NCBI GenBank assembly: GCA_944323745.1
Contig: CALUTQ010000002.1
Coordinates: 1 to 64,000 of the forward strand
DNA from: Candidatus Avelusimicrobium pullarium
GTDB lineage: Bacteria; Elusimicrobiota; Elusimicrobia; Elusimicrobiales; Elusimicrobiaceae
Reading direction: 5' to 3'
DNA length: 64,000 nt
Each line of letters starts with the position of its first letter. Position 1 is the first letter of the stretch. The notes beneath the pieces are model-generated. The model did not search any database. It saw nothing but the letters and a program-made list of their open reading frames with translations, and was not told where the DNA came from. Both the position numbers and the translations under genes were made by a program. Shown one piece after another: positions 16,429 through 26,321 of this stretch.

Positions 16429-17115
16429 ATGAGCCTGATTGAAACCACCAACCTCTACAAAACCTATGTGGTGGGCGACGTGGAAGTGCACGCTTTGCAG
16501 GGGGTCAGCGTGTCCATAGAGCGCGGGGAATTTGTGGCCGTAATGGGCCCGTCCGGAAGCGGCAAGTCCACATTTATGAATATTTTGGGTTGTTTGGACA
16601 AACCCACCAAAGGCAAGTATATTTTGGACGGCATTGACGTTACGGCAACCGACCTTTCCAAACTGGCGGGCGTGCGCAACCGCAAAATCGGCTTTGTGTT
16701 CCAGGGGTTTAACCTCATCAGCCGCACGACGGCGGTGGAAAATGTAGAACTGCCTATGGTGTACAATCATACCCCGTCTCACCTGCGGCGCGAAAAAGCC
16801 TTGGCCGCTTTAAAAGCGGTAGGCCTTGAAAAACGTGCCTTTCATATGCCCAACCAGCTTTCCGGCGGGCAGCAGCAGCGTGTGGCTATTGCCCGCAGTT
16901 TGGTGTGCGACGCACCCATCATTTTTGCCGACGAGCCGACCGGCAATTTGGACACGAAAATGAGTATTGAAGTAATGGACCTTTTTACCAAGCTGAATAA
17001 AGAAATGGGCAAAACCATTATTTTGATTACCCACGAGCCAGACATTGCCGAATATGCCGGCCGCCTGATTACCTTTCGGGACGGCCAAAAAGTGAGTGAC
17101 GAGGTGAAAAAATGA
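16429..17115 (+). CDS. MacB-like ABC transporter ATPase
   Basis: This 228-residue nucleotide-binding protein has Walker A GPSGSGKST, a Q-loop in FVFQGFNL, the signature LSGGQQQR, Walker B IIFADEPTGNLD and the switch His in ITHEPD. The LolD/MacB subfamily is clear from the TGNLD sequence. It powers the mechanotransmission-type exporter with the permease that overlaps it by 4 bp. Confidence 0.95.
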   Translation: MSLIETTNLYKTYVVGDVEVHALQGVSVSIERGEFVAVMGPSGSGKSTFMNILGCLDKPTKGKYILDGIDVTATDLSKLAGVRNRKIGFVFQGFNLISRTTAVENVELPMVYNHTPSHLRREKALAALKAVGLEKRAFHMPNQLSGGQQQRVAIARSLVCDAPIIFADEPTGNLDTKMSIEVMDLFTKLNKEMGKTIILITHEPDIAEYAGRLITFRDGQKVSDEVKK

Positions 17116-18341
17116 TGGATACATTGTTTTCCGTTTTTCGCATTTCGGTCAAAGCCATTTTTGCCAACAAAATGCGCTCGGCACTGACCAGTTTGGGCAT
17201 TGTGATCGGCGTGGCGGCGGTGATTACGATGCTGGCTGTCGGCTCGGGCACCCAGCAGGAAATGACGGAGCGTTTTTCCCGCTTTGGCACCAATGTGCTT
17301 TTTTTGCGTCAGCCGTGGGATTTGGACGAAAGCATTTCTTCCCCCAAAGAGGTAACTATGGACGACGTGCGCGCCATACGCCGTCTTTCGGGCGTGGAAG
17401 CGGCCGCGCCGTATATCAGCTCCGGCTTTACGGTGCAATACGGGTATACTTCCACATCGGTGGACGTGCTGGCTACCGATACGGATATTTTTAAAACCTA
17501 CGACTGGGAATTGGACTCCGGACGGGAATTTACCGAAAAAGAAGTTTCCGACTATGCCCAAGTGGCCGTTTTGGGCGCCACAGCGGCGCAAACCATTTTT
17601 AACGATGTGGACGCCGTGGGCAAAACGGTCATTTTTGAAGATATTCCTTTTCAGGTTATCGGCGTAATGAAGAAAAACGGACAGGGAGGCTTTGGCTTTG
17701 ATATGGACGAAGGGGCTTTAATTCCCTATACTACCGGCAAAGTAAAAATGAATGCCGGTTGGTCTAAGTCCGACCGCCGCGCTTTGGACCGCGTGATTAT
17801 ACGCGTAAAAGATTTTAACCAAATAGAAGAAACCAAAGAAGCCATTGCCAATGCCGTGCGCAATACGCACAAAATTCATCCGCTTAAACCCGACGACTTC
17901 CAGATAGACGATTTTGCCTCCTTTGTGGAAGAAGCCAAAAGCGCCGGCAAAACGATGGGCATTTTGCTGGGGGTAATCGGTGCGGTATCTTTGCTGGTGG
18001 GCGGCATCGGGGTAATGAACATTATGCTGGTGTCGGTAACGGAGCGCACGCGCGAAATCGGCATTCGTATGGCCATCGGTGCCACCAGCGCCGATATCCG
18101 CCTGCAGTTTTTGGTGGAAGCAGTAACGCTTTCCTGCATCGGCGGGCTGATAGGGGTGGCCTTGGGTATAGCCGCCACGCTGATAGTGGCTGCCAACAGT
18201 ACCACCATTCCTGCCACGCTTAACATTACGGCTATTTTTGTATCGTTCGGCTTTTCCGCCGCGACGGGTATTTTCTTCGGATACTATCCGGCTTATAAAG
18301 CCTCTAAATTAACGCCTATTGACGCTTTGCGTTACGAGTAA
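17112..18341 (+). CDS. MacB-like ABC transporter permease
   Basis: This 409-residue protein has an N-terminal helix (about 20-45), a large periplasmic MacB_PCD domain (about 50-270), then three C-terminal helices in an FtsX domain with the conserved GIGVMNIMLVSVTERTREIG. The four-helix MacB topology with a separate ATPase subunit is usual outside enterobacteria. With the upstream genes it forms a tripartite exporter for a drug, peptide, lipid or toxin; the substrate is unknown. Confidence 0.95.
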   Translation: MMDTLFSVFRISVKAIFANKMRSALTSLGIVIGVAAVITMLAVGSGTQQEMTERFSRFGTNVLFLRQPWDLDESISSPKEVTMDDVRAIRRLSGVEAAAPYISSGFTVQYGYTSTSVDVLATDTDIFKTYDWELDSGREFTEKEVSDYAQVAVLGATAAQTIFNDVDAVGKTVIFEDIPFQVIGVMKKNGQGGFGFDMDEGALIPYTTGKVKMNAGWSKSDRRALDRVIIRVKDFNQIEETKEAIANAVRNTHKIHPLKPDDFQIDDFASFVEEAKSAGKTMGILLGVIGAVSLLVGGIGVMNIMLVSVTERTREIGIRMAIGATSADIRLQFLVEAVTLSCIGGLIGVALGIAATLIVAANSTTIPATLNITAIFVSFGFSAATGIFFGYYPAYKASKLTPIDALRYE

Positions 18342-18480
18342 ATTCGTTCGGGTGCGGCGGTTTGTCTGTGTAACGGCAAGCGCTGTGCCCGTATTTTGTC
18401 TGTGCGGCTGGCGGGCTGCGGCAAAATAAATTTTTGCAATAAAAACAGTCGTTTCAGGGTTACATAGGAGCGGGGACGGT

Positions 18481-19041
18481 ATGCAGGCATTGAGTGACGA
18501 TGAATTGATAGCCGGTTTCCAAAACGGGGACGAACAATGTTTTAACGAGTTGGTATACCGGTATAAAAACACGCTGTATCAGTATATTTTGGTAATGGTG
18601 CGCGACGAAGGAGCGGCGGGAGACATTTTTCAGGAAGTGTTTTTAAATTTTTACCGCCGTATTGCCCAATACCGCAGTGAAGGCAAATTAAAAAGTTATC
18701 TCTTTACCGCCGCGCGCAACCGTGTGTTTAATTATTTTAGGGATAAAGACGGCGTGTGTTCCTTAGATGATACCGACGAAGAAGGCAACCCCTATTTGCA
18801 CGATGAAGTGCAGGGAGACGACCCTTCCCCGTTGGAAAAACTGGAACAGGCGGAGTTGGGGCGGCGTATACAGCAGGCGTCTTTGCGTTTGCCCCCCTCT
18901 CAACGGGAAATTATTTATTTAAAGCAGTATATGACGTTCCGCGAGGCGGCGCAATTGCTTAACCGGCCGTTAGGCACGGTGCTGGCAGACCACCACCGCG
19001 GCATACAAAAAATGCAAAAAATGTTAAAAGACGAGGCGTAA
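18481..19041 (+). CDS. ECF-subfamily RNA polymerase sigma factor
   Basis: This 186-residue protein has a sigma2 region (DDELIAGFQNGDEQCFNELVY, then DIFQEVFLNFYR) and a sigma4 region (LPPSQREIIYLKQYM, then FREAAQLLNRPLGTVLADHHRG), with an acidic linker. It starts a three-gene operon with an anti-sigma factor (1-bp gap) and an exported protein. Such sigma factors are usually held by the adjacent membrane anti-sigma until an envelope signal releases them. Confidence 0.93.
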   Translation: MQALSDDELIAGFQNGDEQCFNELVYRYKNTLYQYILVMVRDEGAAGDIFQEVFLNFYRRIAQYRSEGKLKSYLFTAARNRVFNYFRDKDGVCSLDDTDEEGNPYLHDEVQGDDPSPLEKLEQAELGRRIQQASLRLPPSQREIIYLKQYMTFREAAQLLNRPLGTVLADHHRGIQKMQKMLKDEA

Positions 19042-19042
19042 T

Positions 19043-19447
19043 ATGAATAAAGAATGTGAAAATCTAGCGCTGTATTTTTACGGCGAAATGGAGCCGCAGC
19101 AGGCCGCCGCGTTTAAGCAACATTTGCTGCATTGCAAAGATTGTCAGCGGGAAATGGCCTTTCTGCAGCAAATGCAGGCGGCATTAGTTCCCCCCGCTGC
19201 CCCGCAGCAACTGGCCGAGCAAGTGCTGGCACAGGCCCGCCCTGCCCGACGTTGGACGTGGCTGTTTGCGCCTGCTTTGGCATTGGTGCTGCTGCTGGGT
19301 GTAGGCGGTTTGTTTTGGCGGATGGGGCCATCTGCGTCTGCTTTCAGTGACGACGGAGTGAGTTTTATGGCCTCTATTTCTGCCGAAGCCGATGAAGAAT
19401 ATAATAGCTTTGTTTCAGATTTTGAAGCATTTGAAGAGGAGTTCTAA
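19043..19447 (+). CDS. Zinc-finger anti-sigma factor, membrane-anchored
   Basis: This 134-residue protein has an N-terminal ZAS-type motif (FKQHLLHCKDC, i.e. H-x3-C-x2-C, with an upstream Cys5), one membrane helix at about 73-92, and a short acidic periplasmic tail ending EDFEAFEEEF-like. It should bind the ECF sigma factor in the cytoplasm. The tail has no recognised sensory domain. Confidence 0.85.
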   Translation: MNKECENLALYFYGEMEPQQAAAFKQHLLHCKDCQREMAFLQQMQAALVPPAAPQQLAEQVLAQARPARRWTWLFAPALALVLLLGVGGLFWRMGPSASAFSDDGVSFMASISAEADEEYNSFVSDFEAFEEEF

Positions 19448-19457
19448 AGGAGGATAT

Positions 19458-20114
19458 ATGAAAAGACTGTTCGTTCTGGCAACGTTGCTGGCGTTTTGCG
19501 CTCCGGTTTTTGCCGCGCCGAAATGCGAAGGCGACAATTGCCCCGCTAAACCCAAAGGCCCCCGCGCCGAAATGCGGGTAAAAAAGGCCCCCGCTTTGAA
19601 GCCGCAAGCCAAAGCCGAGTTCAGAGCTAAACGCGAAGAAGAAAAAGCCAAACGCAAAGCCCGCAAGGCCCAAGCCAGAGCCAATGAAGAAAAATTGGAA
19701 AAACTGGTAAAAGATTATAAAAAAGCCAAAGAGGGCAGCAAAAAACAGGCTTCTTTGCGCGAAGATATCGGCGAAGTGCTGGAACAGGTGCGTCAGGAAC
19801 AAATTTCTTTCCGCGCCGAAAAACTGCAGGAATTTGAACAGCGTCTGGCCCGTATGAAAGAAGGCTTGGCTAAAGAAGAAGAACCGGCCGCTAAAGAAGC
19901 GTGGGTCAATAAAATGACCGACAGGGTCATTGCCGAAGACGGCGATTTGGCAGAAGCTCTGCGCGGTGCCGGCCGTATGCCCAAAGGCCCTTTTCCGCCG
20001 GTAGGCCCGGTCGCTGGTCCTGACGGTGCTCCGCTGCCGCCTCCGCCGGCTCCGGAAATGGAAGGCCCCGACGGTGCTCCGCTGCCGCCCCCGCCGGCTC
20101 CGGAAGAAAAATAA
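19458..20114 (+). CDS. Exported Lys/Glu-rich coiled-coil protein of the ECF operon
   Basis: This 218-residue protein starts at ATG 19458 behind a perfect AAGGAGG. A signal peptide runs to about residue 20 (PVFAAP), followed by Cys24 and Cys29. A highly charged helical region (about 45-165, rich in K, R, E and A) resembles CpxP/Spy-like periplasmic sensors in form only. The C-terminus has two copies of GPDGAPLPPPPAPE. As the third gene of the sigma/anti-sigma operon it may be the stress sensor or effector. The family is not recognised. Confidence 0.65.
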   Translation: MKRLFVLATLLAFCAPVFAAPKCEGDNCPAKPKGPRAEMRVKKAPALKPQAKAEFRAKREEEKAKRKARKAQARANEEKLEKLVKDYKKAKEGSKKQASLREDIGEVLEQVRQEQISFRAEKLQEFEQRLARMKEGLAKEEEPAAKEAWVNKMTDRVIAEDGDLAEALRGAGRMPKGPFPPVGPVAGPDGAPLPPPPAPEMEGPDGAPLPPPPAPEEK

Positions 20115-20130
20115 ACAGTGTTTGCTTTTT

Positions 20131-20160
20131 ACCCCGCCAGCTTTTAGGCGGGGTTTTTAT
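20131..20160 (+). terminator. Terminator of the ECF operon
   Basis: ACCCCGCC and GGCGGGGT flank an 8-nt loop and are followed by TTTT. Confidence 0.85.
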
Positions 20161-20465
20161 TTTTGGGCTTTTTTTATATTATTTGCCCAAACGGCGGAAT
20201 TGGGAACTTTTGCGGGTCAACTTTTGTGTTTGCCTAATTAAAAACAGTGTTAATATGAGTTGACGCTTTCTGCGTTGCGTGCAGACGTTCCATCGGCCGC
20301 CGCTTGCCTTGAATCAATATCGCGGCCGCGGTTTTGGGTGGTAGAAAGATTTCCTGTCGCCGTTGTTTTGGCAGCTTGCACTAAACTATAGACCGGTAGA
20401 TGGTTTTGTTGTTTAAAACCGCCCTACGGGGCCGACGTCTTTTATTTTGCAGTGCTGAATTTGGA
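20161..20465. other. Gene-free stretch
   Basis: About 300 bp between convergent genes with no supported gene, tRNA or repeat. A weak hairpin (GGTTTT..AAAACC) lies near 20402-20420. Confidence 0.4.
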
Positions 20466-20496
20466 TAAAAAAACCCGCCAGTACAGGCGGGTTTTT
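20466..20496 (-). terminator. Terminator of the small lipoprotein gene
   Basis: AAACCCGCC and GGCGGGTTT flank a short loop, with T-rich ends on both strands. Confidence 0.8.
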
Positions 20497-20510
20497 GCAA
20501 AGCAGATGAA

Positions 20511-20834
20511 TTAATTGCCGAAGACATCCTGCCAGGCTTCTTTTTCAGCTTGAATTTTTTCTTTAGATTCGTCAATTTTGCTTTTTACCTGCTGTTTAAC
20601 CAATTCCGTGGAAAAGCTGGTATCGTTTTCCTGGCTGGCTTCAGAGGCGGCTTTTGCATTTTCATAGGCCTGTTTGGCGTCTAAAAGTTTTTGGCGCGTC
20701 TCGGCCGATTTTTGCAAGGCTTCATCCAGCGTCATAGGCGTATTGGCCGCAGACGGAGAGGTCGTGCCCGTGGTGGCGCAGCCGGCAAAAAAAGCCAGCG
20801 TGCAGAGTACGGAAAGAGACAACAGTTTTTTCAT
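20511..20834 (-). CDS. Small coiled-coil lipoprotein
   Basis: This 107-residue protein has a lipobox (FFAGC, Cys19) after a short signal peptide. The mature part is one long charged helix (about 35-100) with heptad-like Ala/Leu spacing, reminiscent in form of Lpp-type envelope lipoproteins. GGGG precedes the ATG. Anchoring in the outer membrane is plausible; no function is known. Confidence 0.75.
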   Translation of the reverse strand: MKKLLSLSVLCTLAFFAGCATTGTTSPSAANTPMTLDEALQKSAETRQKLLDAKQAYENAKAASEASQENDTSFSTELVKQQVKSKIDESKEKIQAEKEAWQDVFGN

Positions 20835-21116
20835 TTTTTTCCCCTTTATTTAAGATAAATATATTGTATAAAAACTTTTTGCTTTTAATGCAAGTAAAAT
20901 TGCAAAACCAGTGCCGTAAACTTTGTGCAAAGCAAACAGAGACTAAACGGCATAAGGCAGCATTTTTGCAGGCTGTTTGCGGTGCGGGCCCCGGATAACG
21001 TGCTAACACAACGCTGCCGATGCGCTTTAAAATGTTCGCTGTTTTTTGGCCTTACGGCAGGAGCGTTTGGAGGGCGTGTCTAAAATTGTTATCATTAGGA
21101 AAAAAGAGGAGTTGCT

Positions 21117-22466
21117 ATGACCGTTTTATACATTGTAGTCGCTGTTTTAGTTGGTCTTGTATGCGGGGCGGCGGGTTTTTATTTCTTTCAAAAACCCCGC
21201 CTGCAAGCCTTAGAAAATGAAAATGCACGCCTGCTTAAGCAAGAACAGGCCGCCTCCGCCCTGCGGGAAGAAAACACCGTGCTGGCCGCGGCCAATGCCC
21301 GCTTGGAAGAACAGGCCGTTTCCTTAGAAAAACAGCGGGCCTTGGTGGAAAAAAACTTTGGCGAAATTGCCGCCACCTATAAAGCGCAATTTGCCGATTT
21401 GGCCTCTAAAATTTTGGAGGAAAAAAGCAAGGGGTTGGAAAGCAAAAATACGGAAGTGCTCCGTCCGCTTGCTTTGCAGCTGGAAAGCTTTGTCAAAAAA
21501 GTGAACGATATGGAACGTCTTACATCTGAAAAGCAGGCCCGTTTGGAAAAAGGCCTCTCCGACGTTATCAAGTCCACCGAGAAGATAGACCAAAGCGCTT
21601 TAAATTTAGCCCACGCCATTAAAGGCGAGGCCATTGTGCGCGGCAGCTGGGGCGAAGAAGCCCTCAAACATATTTTAGACAGCGCCGGAATGAAAGAAGG
21701 GCTGGACTATTTTGAACAGGTGTCTGAAGAAGGCAAACGCGTGGACGTGCAAATTGCCCTGCCGGCCGACCGCTGGATAGTGGTGGACTCCAAAACCATT
21801 TTCAACCATTATGTAGATTATTACAACGAGCAGGACCCGAAGAAAAAAGAGGAACTGCTGGACGCACACGTAAAAGACGTTAAACGCACCATCCGCGATC
21901 TTTCTTCCAAAAAGTATTACAAAAAATTTCAGGAACAGGGTGAAAAAGTCCAGCCCGATTATACGCTGATGTTTGTCTATCCCGAAAGCGCCCTGCTGGC
22001 CGCTGTCAGCCACGCGCCCGATATTTTAAACGAGGCTTGGGCAAACAACATTGCGCTGGTGTCGGCTACGTCGCTGATGAGCACGCTTAAAATGGTGGCT
22101 AAATTGTGGGACATAGATAAACAGCACGAGTATATGGACGATTTGAAAGAAGACATTTTAAAACTGATGGAAAAGTTTAACGATTTTTTGGTGAACTTTG
22201 CCAAGGCGGAAAATGCCGTTGCCAACGCTTTTGACGCCGTTAAAACGGCCCGCGGGCACATTGACGGCAACAAAGGCGCCCTGCTGCCCACTGCCCAGCG
22301 CATCGTGGACGTTTACGAAGTCCCCGTCACCAAAGAAAATGCCCGTCTGTTAAAGCGTATGCATTATGACTACGACGGCGCCAAAAAACGCGGCAAAGCC
22401 TTACCCAAACCTGCCGAAGCGGCGCCGCTGACCGCGCCGGAAGATACGGGCGGCCTGTTTGCCTGA
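21117..22466 (+). CDS. rmuC: DNA recombination protein RmuC
   Basis: This 449-residue protein has an N-terminal membrane helix (about 3-22), a coiled coil (about 30-155), then the RmuC nuclease-like domain with GSWGEEAL, VDVQIALP, DSKTIFNHYVDY and YPESALLAA. RmuC limits DNA inversions and acts on DNA at the membrane; details are poorly known. GAGGAG precedes the ATG. Confidence 0.93.
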   Translation: MTVLYIVVAVLVGLVCGAAGFYFFQKPRLQALENENARLLKQEQAASALREENTVLAAANARLEEQAVSLEKQRALVEKNFGEIAATYKAQFADLASKILEEKSKGLESKNTEVLRPLALQLESFVKKVNDMERLTSEKQARLEKGLSDVIKSTEKIDQSALNLAHAIKGEAIVRGSWGEEALKHILDSAGMKEGLDYFEQVSEEGKRVDVQIALPADRWIVVDSKTIFNHYVDYYNEQDPKKKEELLDAHVKDVKRTIRDLSSKKYYKKFQEQGEKVQPDYTLMFVYPESALLAAVSHAPDILNEAWANNIALVSATSLMSTLKMVAKLWDIDKQHEYMDDLKEDILKLMEKFNDFLVNFAKAENAVANAFDAVKTARGHIDGNKGALLPTAQRIVDVYEVPVTKENARLLKRMHYDYDGAKKRGKALPKPAEAAPLTAPEDTGGLFA

Positions 22467-22485
22467 GTCTCTTTTGTTTTAAAAG

Positions 22486-22514
22486 AAAACCGGTCTTTAA
22501 AAGGCCGGTTTTTT
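22486..22514 (+). terminator. Terminator of rmuC
   Basis: AAAACCGG and CCGGTTTT in an imperfect stem, followed by T. Confidence 0.8.
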
Positions 22515-22565
22515 GTTTGTATTTTTTTTTGCAGCGTAAAAAGGAGCCGTTTTTTGTCTGCCTGA

Positions 22566-22632
22566 AAAAAGGGTTATTTTCCCCCCTTTCTTTCGTCGGA
22601 GGAAATACCGGTTAGCCCAAATAACCCTTTTT
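22566..22632 (+). other. 14-bp stem with a 39-nt C-rich loop upstream of aaxA
   Basis: AAAAAGGGTTATTT pairs exactly with AAATAACCCTTTTT. The loop contains CCCCCC and GGAGG. The 3' arm ends in T, so on the plus strand it could act as a terminator or attenuator 65 nt before aaxA. Two terminators in a row after rmuC would be redundant, so a leader role is worth considering. Confidence 0.45.
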
Positions 22633-22696
22633 CTGCCTTGCCGGTTTTACGGCGCAAATATTAGCTTGAATAAAAATCAAACCATTCGGGGGAATG

Positions 22697-23920
22697 ATGA
22701 AAAAAAGAATATTTTTTGTTCTTGGGGCCGTTTTTTTTGCCTGCGGAACCTTGTGGGCACAAAGCGGCGTATCCCACACGGCTGTTAAACACCAGCGTTT
22801 GCTGCAGCGCCAGCATATGCTGCGACAGGACCCGCTGACTGCATTCGGGGCGGACTATTTAAACTGGAAGGATGATTTGTCCAAACGTACGGGCTTGCAA
22901 ATCGGCGCGGACGTCAGTTATTTGCTGCAGCGCGGGGCGCCTAACGGAAAGCAAACGTCCATACAAGGTTATTACTATCCGTATGCCACGTGGGATCTGT
23001 TTACCGATACCCGTTTCGGCTCCGGCCAAATTGCCTTTAACTATACGTATATGCACTACTGGGGCATAGAAGGCACTACCCTGCAAAACCGCTTGGGGCT
23101 GCTTGCTGCGCAGAACGATTATACCGCCAATCAGGAAATTTTTTCCCAATTTTCCTACACGCACACCCTGCCGGGCAAAATAGACTGGCTCTCTTTAACA
23201 ATCGGCCAGTTCCCCCTCTATAACTTTGACGGCACCAACTATTTGGCTAACCAACAGACTGCATTGTTTAACTATTCGCTGTCGCAAAACGGCACATCAG
23301 TTTATCCCATTGCCAGCTTTGGCGGTTATGCCCAAGCGGCTAAAGGGGCCTGGACGCTGGCCGCCGGTTGGCAGGACGCCAGTAATATAGACGGGCAGAC
23401 CATTTCCTTAAATACGGCTTTTGGCGGGTATTACACGTGGTTTGGCTCGCTGTCCTATGCGCCCACCATAAAGGGCCTTGGCAGCGGTTCTTATTCGTTT
23501 TTGTATTACTATCAACCTTCAGTAACCGAGCAGCCCGGCATCGCCCGCGGCTGGTCTGTAAACATAAGCCAGAATTTGGGGCCGGACTGGGTATTTTCTG
23601 TGCGCGTAAACGGGGCAGACGGCAATGTCGGGCCGATTAAAAACTCCTACGCCGCGGCGTTGACTTTGCTAAACCCTTTAAAACGCAATGCCTTAGACGC
23701 CATTACTTTGGGTGTGGCGTATAACCGGGCGGATAAAGAGGCGCTTGGCTATCCTTCTTTTCTGCGCACGCAGGAAAGCGTGATAGAACTGCAATGGGTG
23801 TGGGGCATTGGCAAAATGCTGACCATTACGCCCGATGTACAGCTCTACCCCCGCGCCGCTTTTAACCAGGCGCGCGACTGGACGGTGGTAGCCGACCTGC
23901 GAACAACGATTATGCTGTGA
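22697..23920 (+). CDS. aaxA: OprB-family porin, AaxA-like
   Basis: This roughly 407-residue protein has a signal peptide (to LWAQ) and an OprB-type barrel: DPLTAFGADYLNW near the N-terminus, GIEGTTLQNRLGL, the inner-strand GQFPLYNFDGTNYLANQQ, and a C-terminal strand ending VVADLRTTIML. The next two genes are aaxB and aaxC, the exact order of the chlamydial arginine-agmatine operon, in which AaxA is the outer-membrane arginine porin. GGGGGA sits 4 nt before ATG 22697 but only 1 nt before ATG 22694, so the former is preferred. Confidence 0.85.
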   Translation: MKKRIFFVLGAVFFACGTLWAQSGVSHTAVKHQRLLQRQHMLRQDPLTAFGADYLNWKDDLSKRTGLQIGADVSYLLQRGAPNGKQTSIQGYYYPYATWDLFTDTRFGSGQIAFNYTYMHYWGIEGTTLQNRLGLLAAQNDYTANQEIFSQFSYTHTLPGKIDWLSLTIGQFPLYNFDGTNYLANQQTALFNYSLSQNGTSVYPIASFGGYAQAAKGAWTLAAGWQDASNIDGQTISLNTAFGGYYTWFGSLSYAPTIKGLGSGSYSFLYYYQPSVTEQPGIARGWSVNISQNLGPDWVFSVRVNGADGNVGPIKNSYAAALTLLNPLKRNALDAITLGVAYNRADKEALGYPSFLRTQESVIELQWVWGIGKMLTITPDVQLYPRAAFNQARDWTVVADLRTTIML

Positions 23921-23939
23921 TTAAAAAAGGAGGAAGTTT

Positions 23940-24551
23940 ATGGAACATATTGAATTAGGTACCAGATATCCCACATTGGCGTTTATTTCCGGCGGGGCGG
24001 GCCAGGCCGAAGACGGCATTCCGCCGCAGCCGTTTGAAACCTTCTGCTATGACTCAGCCTTGCTGCAAGCCAAGATTGAAAACTTTAACGTCATTCCTTA
24101 CACGTCTGTTTTGCCTAAAGAGCTGTATCAAAACATCGTGCCGGTGGACGCGGTGGCCGACCAGTTTAAACACGGGGCCGTGCTGGAAGTGATTATGGCC
24201 GGCAACGGCGCCAATATCAGCGACCATAAAGCCATTGCCACCGGCTTGGGCGTGTGCTGGGGCAAAGACAAAAAAGGCAATTTGGTCGGCGGCTGGGCGG
24301 CGGAATATGTGGAATATTTTGACACGCCGATTGACGACGAAATTGCCAAAGGCCATTGCGAAATGTGGCTTAACAAATCGTTAAAACACGAGCTGGAAAT
24401 ACGCGATGTGGAAAAACACAGCGAATTTCAGATGTGGCATAACTACATCAACATCACCAAACCTTTTGCCTATTGTCTGACGGTAATGGGTTTCTTGAAC
24501 TTTAAATATGCGCCTTTGGCCGTGGCCAAAGGGGTTAAACCGATGGACTAA
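23940..24551 (+). CDS. aaxB: Pyruvoyl-dependent arginine decarboxylase, AaxB type
   Basis: This 203-residue proenzyme should self-cleave at Thr55-Ser56 (in PYTSVLP) to make the pyruvoyl group, as AaxB of Chlamydia pneumoniae does at Thr-Ser. Family motifs are [27 protein letters not shown] and [11 protein letters not shown]. It converts arginine to agmatine plus CO2, consuming a proton. AAGGAGG precedes the ATG. It lies 19 bp after aaxA and 22 bp before aaxC. From memory the N-terminal third closely matches chlamydial AaxB, which suggests shared ancestry or transfer. Confidence 0.93.
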   Translation: MEHIELGTRYPTLAFISGGAGQAEDGIPPQPFETFCYDSALLQAKIENFNVIPYTSVLPKELYQNIVPVDAVADQFKHGAVLEVIMAGNGANISDHKAIATGLGVCWGKDKKGNLVGGWAAEYVEYFDTPIDDEIAKGHCEMWLNKSLKHELEIRDVEKHSEFQMWHNYINITKPFAYCLTVMGFLNFKYAPLAVAKGVKPMD

Positions 24552-24573
24552 CCTTTTGCCCGGGGGAACGAAT

Positions 24574-26043
24574 ATGGCAGACAAACAAGGACAAGCTTCT
24601 TCGGCCGGCAAAAAACTGGGGGTTATCGGGCTGGCCGCCATTGTAATCAGTTCTATGGTGGGGGGCGGGATATTTTCCCTCCCCCAAAATATGGCCGCTT
24701 CCGCCAGTGCGGGGGCCGTATTGCTGGCTTGGGTGATTACCGGTATCGGCATTTATTTTATTGCCAATACGTTTAGCATCCTTTCGCGCGTAAAGCCGGA
24801 TCTGACGGCCGGCATTTATATGTACGCCCGCGAAGGGTTTGGCCCCTATGCAGGCTTTACCATCGGCTGGGGCTATTGGCTGTGCCAAATATTTGGAAAC
24901 GTGGGCTACGCGGTCATTACAATGGACGCGCTGAATTATTTTTTCCCCCCGTATTTCCAGGGCGGCAACAACCTGTGGTCCATTGTGGGCGGATCGGTGC
25001 TGATATGGGTGTTCAACTTTGTGGTGCTGCGCGGGGTGCGTCAGGCCGCGGTAATGAACATCATCGGCACCATTGGCAAACTGGTGCCGTTGTTTCTGTT
25101 TATTGTCATACTGCTTTTCAGTTTTAAAATGGATCAGTTTGACTTTAACTTCTGGGGCAAAATGGCCGAAGGAGGCAAAACGCTGGGCAGCTTGGGCGCG
25201 CAGTTAAAAAGTACGATGCTGGTAACGCTGTGGGCGTTTATCGGCATAGAAGGGGCGGTGGTAATGTCCAGCAAAGCCAAAAGCCAGTCTGCCGTCAGCC
25301 AAGCCACGTTTTTGGGCTTTGTGGGGTGCCTGGTTATTTACGCACTGCTTTCGCTGCTGCCGTTCGGGTTTTTGACGCAGCAGGAGCTGGCCAGCATTGC
25401 CAACCCTTCCACGGCCGGCGTGTTGGAAAAAGTAGTCGGCCCTTGGGGCGCGTGGGTAATGAATATCGGCTTGCTGATTGCCGTGCTTTCCAGCTGGCTG
25501 GCCTGGACGATGATTTGCGCCGAAATTCCGGCTGCGGCCGCGCAAAACGGCACTTTCCCCAAGCAGTTTGCCAAGGAAAATAAAAACGGCGCACCGTGTG
25601 TATCGCTGTGGGTGACCAGCATTTTAATGCAGCTGGCTATTTTGCTGGTGTATTTTTCCAACAATGCGTGGAACACAATGCTTTCTATCACAGGGGTTAT
25701 GGTGCTGCCGGCCTATATTTTCAGCACGGCCTTTTTGTGGAAGCTGGTGGAAGACGGCGACTACAGCCGCGTTTCGGCCAAAGGCCGCGCGGCGGCACTG
25801 TTTACGTCCATTGTGGGCACCGGCTACGGCATTTGGCTGGTGTACGCGGCCGGACTGAAGTATTTGTTTTTGGCTGTTATTTTTCTGGCGCTTGGCATAC
25901 CGGTGTTTGTCTGGGCGCGCAAACAGCAAAACGACGGCAAAGCCGTGTTTGAAAGCAAAGGCGAGTGTATTGTAATGTGTTTGCTTTTGCTGTGTGCGCT
26001 GATAGCCATATACGTGTTTGCCAGAGGGCTTGTAAGCATTTAA
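24574..26043 (+). CDS. aaxC: Arginine/agmatine antiporter, AaxC type
   Basis: This 489-residue APC-superfamily transporter has about 12 helices. Helix 1 carries the substrate-binding [15 protein letters not shown] (GGG motif), and helix 6 has [14 protein letters not shown]. It should exchange external arginine for agmatine. The start at ATG 24574 is supported by CGGGGGAA; a longer in-frame start at 24508 would overlap aaxB. It is the last gene of the operon and is followed by a terminator. Confidence 0.9.
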   Translation: MADKQGQASSAGKKLGVIGLAAIVISSMVGGGIFSLPQNMAASASAGAVLLAWVITGIGIYFIANTFSILSRVKPDLTAGIYMYAREGFGPYAGFTIGWGYWLCQIFGNVGYAVITMDALNYFFPPYFQGGNNLWSIVGGSVLIWVFNFVVLRGVRQAAVMNIIGTIGKLVPLFLFIVILLFSFKMDQFDFNFWGKMAEGGKTLGSLGAQLKSTMLVTLWAFIGIEGAVVMSSKAKSQSAVSQATFLGFVGCLVIYALLSLLPFGFLTQQELASIANPSTAGVLEKVVGPWGAWVMNIGLLIAVLSSWLAWTMICAEIPAAAAQNGTFPKQFAKENKNGAPCVSLWVTSILMQLAILLVYFSNNAWNTMLSITGVMVLPAYIFSTAFLWKLVEDGDYSRVSAKGRAAALFTSIVGTGYGIWLVYAAGLKYLFLAVIFLALGIPVFVWARKQQNDGKAVFESKGECIVMCLLLLCALIAIYVFARGLVSI

Positions 26044-26062
26044 CTCTGCTATGTGGGCAGAT

Positions 26063-26091
26063 AAAACCCCGCTTTTAAAGCGGGGTTTTTT
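26063..26091 (+). terminator. Terminator of aaxABC
   Basis: AAACCCCGC and GCGGGGTTT with a 7-nt loop and six T. Confidence 0.9.
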
Positions 26092-26321
26092 GTTCCCAAA
26101 ATGTGTTTTTGCCGGATAAATCAATTCTCTCGGCGGGTTAAAGGCGGCGGCGCCGGCCGCCGTTACGGACGTCAGAGCGCTAAAAGGCCGCCCCAAAGGG
26201 GACCTTACTGTGGAAAGCAAACCTTTTGCCTTTGTCCGGCCGACTTTGGCCGTATGGCCCGTATGCCAGAGCACGCTAAAAGAGAGCAGATGACGGAACG
26301 GGTTTTATAGTTTTTAATTTT

